Positions 6,134 through 8,279 of a stretch of 8,279 nucleotides of DNA are shown here, piece by piece. The notes under the pieces were generated by a model. It had not been told where the DNA came from and ran no database searches. It saw only the letters and a program-made list of their open reading frames with translations. A program made the translations under genes and the position numbers. The DNA lies in contig CANKON010000057.1 in NCBI GenBank assembly GCA_947484105.1, positions 1 through 8,279 of the forward strand. Direction: 5' to 3'. This stretch comes from Methylococcaceae bacterium. Its GTDB lineage: Bacteria > Pseudomonadota > Gammaproteobacteria > Methylococcales > Methylomonadaceae. Numbering within the stretch: position 1 is the first letter of the stretch; each line of letters begins with the position of its first letter.

Positions 6134-6712
6134 ATGACCGTAAAAGTTAATTTTGTTTTAGCCGCGAACATTGTAGCGGGGGCTACTGATGGCGTTTTAC
6201 TGGGTGAATTCAATAACTGGAATACAGACGCCGCGACTAAGTTAAAAAAAGAAAAAGATGGTTCTTTGACCGCAACATTAGAGCTAGATGCGGGCGCAAC
6301 GTATCAATATCGTTATTTATTGAGTGATGGTCGATGGGTAAATGATGATCGCGCCGAGCAATATAGTCATGCCGACGGGTATCAAATTGAAAATTGTGTC
6401 ATTCATGTTCCACGTGAAACACTAACTAAAAAAGAAACATCAACGATAAAGAAAAAAGATGACTTTACTAAAATAGAAGGTATCGGTAAAAAAATTGCGG
6501 AATTATTAGTGGCAGCAAATATCAATACGTTTAACACATTGTCAAATACCACTGAACAAACGCTGCAATCGATATTGGATGCGGCAGGAAATCGCTTCAA
6601 ATCGTACAATCCTTCGCAATGGGCATTACAAGCGAAATTAGCGGCAGATAACAAATGGGATGCACTTGAAGCCTTTCAAAAAAAGTTAAAAAGCGAAAAA
6701 ACAAAAAAGTGA
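6134..6712 (+). CDS. CBM48-like glycogen-binding module fused to a helix-hairpin-helix domain; function unknown
   Basis: I recognise the two domains but not a named gene. Residues about 1-95 resemble the isoamylase early-set/AMPK-beta glycogen-binding fold (CBM48): LLGEFNNWN, a central L-D-A-G-A-T-Y-Q-Y-R-Y-L, then DGRWVNDDRAEQY and E-N-C-V-I-H-V. Residues matching the AMPK-beta glycogen contacts (W100, K126, W133, N150) appear as W29, R60, W68 and N87, so sugar binding looks possible. A Lys-rich linker (about 98-108) leads to a helix-hairpin-helix region (109-185) with KIEGIGKKIAELL and ILDAAGNRF, then P-x-x-W and a KWDALEAFQKKL helix. That region resembles the small HHH module attached to various bacterial proteins. 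There is no catalytic domain and no signal peptide, so it is cytoplasmic. A good GGAG lies at 6122-6125. It sits 62 bp after lptB and 53 bp before rpoN, the same strand throughout. A link between glycogen and nucleic acid or protein partners is speculation. Confidence 0.85.
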   Translation: MTVKVNFVLAANIVAGATDGVLLGEFNNWNTDAATKLKKEKDGSLTATLELDAGATYQYRYLLSDGRWVNDDRAEQYSHADGYQIENCVIHVPRETLTKKETSTIKKKDDFTKIEGIGKKIAELLVAANINTFNTLSNTTEQTLQSILDAAGNRFKSYNPSQWALQAKLAADNKWDALEAFQKKLKSEKTKK

Positions 6713-6765
6713 ACAACTAACTGAATTACGGTATCGAACGCTGAGAAATTAAAGGTTTATCGCGC

Positions 6766-8253
6766 ATGAAACAATCTCTAAATTTACGGATGGGACATCA
6801 GTTATCGATGACCCCACAGTTGCAACAAGCTATAAAATTATTGCAATTGTCTACGCTCGATTTGCAACAGGAAATTCAGCAGGCGTTAGAATCCAACATT
6901 ATGTTGGAATTGGAAGATGATGAATTTGGCTCATTTTCGCTTGATGCGCCATTACACGATAAAAAAAGTGATAACCTTGACTTATTGCACGGTAGCGAAG
7001 GTTCACAAACTGACATTCCAGACGATTTGCCCATTGATTCTTCGTGGGATGATATTTACGATGCCGAACCTGAATATGACTCCCCTGCTCCCGATTATGA
7101 TTTTGGTTCCATTCAAGAAATGTCGAATTTTGAAGGTGAATTTGAGAGCCAACGAACTAGTACGTTGAGTTTGCAAGCGCACTTATTAGCACAATTGGAT
7201 TTAGTTTCGTTTTCAGAACATGATTTCGCAATTGCAATTGCGATTATTGATTCTATTAACATGGAAGGTTATTTGACGGTGAGTGTGGATGATATTTCTC
7301 ACAGCTTGCGTGAACAAATGCCCGATTTGGAACTCGATGAAGTTCACGCTGTTTTGCATCGGATTCAGTATTTTGATCCTGCAGGTATTGGCGCAATAGA
7401 TTTAGGTGATTGTTTGCGTTTGCAATTGCAACAATTGCCCGATTCTATGCCTCATAAAAACGACGCATTATTATTGGTTACGCGCCATTTGGATTTACTC
7501 GCCACGCACGAACAAGCCAAATTAGTACGAAAACTCGGCGTTGATGAAGAAGAATTGGGTGAAATTGTGGCATTAATTCGCACGCTTGATCCAAAGCCTG
7601 GCGAAAAAATTCAAAGCAAATTGTCCGAATATGTTGTCCCAGATGTTTATGTACGAAAAATAAATGACCGTTGGTGCGTGGATTTAAATCCAGAAGTTGC
7701 GCCCAAATTGCGCGTCAATGAAATGTACGCGGGGTTAATTAAAAAATCCGATTCTGGCAAAGACAACACGATAATGAAAGAACATTTGCAAGAAGCAAAA
7801 TGGTTCATCAAAAGTTTGCACAGCCGAAACGATACATTATTAAGAGTGGCGCGTTGCATCGTGGAAAAACAAACTGCGTTTTTAGAACACGGTTCGATTG
7901 CCATGAAATCGATGGTTTTACGCGACGTTGCCGAAGAATTAGAACTACATGAATCCACCATTTCGCGTGTCACCACGCAAAAATATATGCACACGCCAAA
8001 CGGGATTGTGGAATTCAAATACTTTTTTTCTAGCCACGTTTCAACCGATGGCGGCGGCGAATGTTCTTCAACGGCAATTCGCGCCCTAATTAAAGAGTTA
8101 ATCAGTAACGAAAATGCAACAAAACCGCTTAGTGATAGTAAAATAGCGGAGTTTTTAAAAGCAAAGGGCATCAATGTTGCTCGAAGAACAGTGGCTAAAT
8201 ATCGTGAAGCGATGTTTATTTCCTCGTCCAGTCAACGCAAGCGTTTATTATAA
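6766..8253 (+). CDS. rpoN: RNA polymerase sigma-54 factor RpoN
   Basis: RpoN directs core RNA polymerase to -24/-12 promoters, which open only with an AAA+ enhancer-binding activator. The 495-aa protein (E. coli 477) is complete. The Gln/Leu-rich activator-interaction region I is MKQSLNLRMGHQLSMTPQLQQAIKLLQLS to about residue 50. An acidic region II spans about 48-129; it has 19 Asp/Glu and no Lys/Arg between 68 and 129. The core-binding domain includes FDPAGIGAIDLGDCL and IRTLDPKPGE. The -12-contacting helix-turn-helix is at about 385-405 (LRDVAEELELHESTISRVT). The RpoN box ARRTVAKYRE is at 472-481 and reads the -24 element. The start has AAAGG at 6751-6755, ten nt upstream. rpoN downstream of lptB is standard gammaproteobacterial order, with hpf and ptsN usually next, beyond this window. 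Confidence 0.98.
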   Translation: MKQSLNLRMGHQLSMTPQLQQAIKLLQLSTLDLQQEIQQALESNIMLELEDDEFGSFSLDAPLHDKKSDNLDLLHGSEGSQTDIPDDLPIDSSWDDIYDAEPEYDSPAPDYDFGSIQEMSNFEGEFESQRTSTLSLQAHLLAQLDLVSFSEHDFAIAIAIIDSINMEGYLTVSVDDISHSLREQMPDLELDEVHAVLHRIQYFDPAGIGAIDLGDCLRLQLQQLPDSMPHKNDALLLVTRHLDLLATHEQAKLVRKLGVDEEELGEIVALIRTLDPKPGEKIQSKLSEYVVPDVYVRKINDRWCVDLNPEVAPKLRVNEMYAGLIKKSDSGKDNTIMKEHLQEAKWFIKSLHSRNDTLLRVARCIVEKQTAFLEHGSIAMKSMVLRDVAEELELHESTISRVTTQKYMHTPNGIVEFKYFFSSHVSTDGGGECSSTAIRALIKELISNENATKPLSDSKIAEFLKAKGINVARRTVAKYREAMFISSSSQRKRLL

Positions 8254-8277
8254 AAATAAAAACGCACGTTGTTTTTT
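8241..8277 (+). terminator. Possible intrinsic terminator at the rpoN 3' end
   Basis: GCGTTT (8241-8246) can pair with AAACGC (8260-8265) across an A/T-rich loop. A run of six T follows at 8272-8277. The stem straddles the rpoN stop codon and is weak for a terminator, the loop is long, and six bases separate the stem from the T-run. The window ends two bases later, so the context cannot be judged. Confidence 0.25.
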
Positions 8278-8279
8278 CC

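Noticed and set aside
7647..8174. Minus-strand open frame of 175 codons inside rpoN
   Set aside because: It is a shadow of the rpoN reading frame. The product is low in recognisable features, and all conserved sigma-54 motifs are on the other strand.
1..8279. CRISPR arrays, insertion sequences, tRNA/rRNA genes, toxin-antitoxin or defence modules
   Set aside because: I saw no spaced direct repeats, terminal inverted repeats, tRNA-like clover-leaf or matching protein motifs. The window is nearly filled by conserved flagellar, LPS and sigma-54 genes.

Overview
The window is a piece of a chromosome from a flagellated Gram-negative bacterium, most likely a gammaproteobacterium. Two things point there: the gene order kdsD-kdsC-lptC-lptA-lptB-(extra gene)-rpoN, which is the gammaproteobacterial LPS-transport/sigma-54 cluster, and FliM/FliN/KdsD sequences that closely resemble the enterobacterial/pseudomonad type. 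The DNA is AT-rich, with many A/T-ending codons (TTA/TTG Leu, AAA Lys, GAA Glu), but base use looks even across the window and nothing suggests recent transfer. I cannot place the genus. A low-GC sulfur-oxidising or methanotrophic gammaproteobacterium is only a guess.

Left part (1-2561, minus strand): a compact flagellar operon read right to left, fliL-fliM-fliN-fliO-fliP. fliP runs off the left edge. These encode the stator-associated protein FliL, the C-ring/switch proteins FliM and FliN, and the export-gate proteins FliO and FliP. Genes are separated by 17 nt or less, or overlap.

Centre (2562-2784): a 223-bp divergent intergenic region. On the minus strand it carries a well-spaced sigma-54 (-24/-12) promoter candidate pointing at fliL, a 10-bp perfect palindrome just upstream of it, and a short hairpin in the fliL leader.

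Right part (2785-8253, plus strand): kdsD and kdsC make Kdo precursors (arabinose-5-phosphate isomerase and Kdo-8-P phosphatase). lptC, lptA and lptB supply the inner-membrane anchor, periplasmic bridge and ATPase of LPS export. Next comes a 192-aa protein joining a CBM48-like glycogen-binding module to a helix-hairpin-helix domain, and then full-length rpoN (sigma-54). The sigma factor likely to transcribe the flagellar operon is thus encoded about 4 kb from its candidate target promoter.

Most of the window is conserved housekeeping. I see no CRISPR array, mobile element, RNA gene, toxin-antitoxin pair or defence system. The one gene that stands out is the CBM48-HHH fusion inserted between lptB and rpoN.
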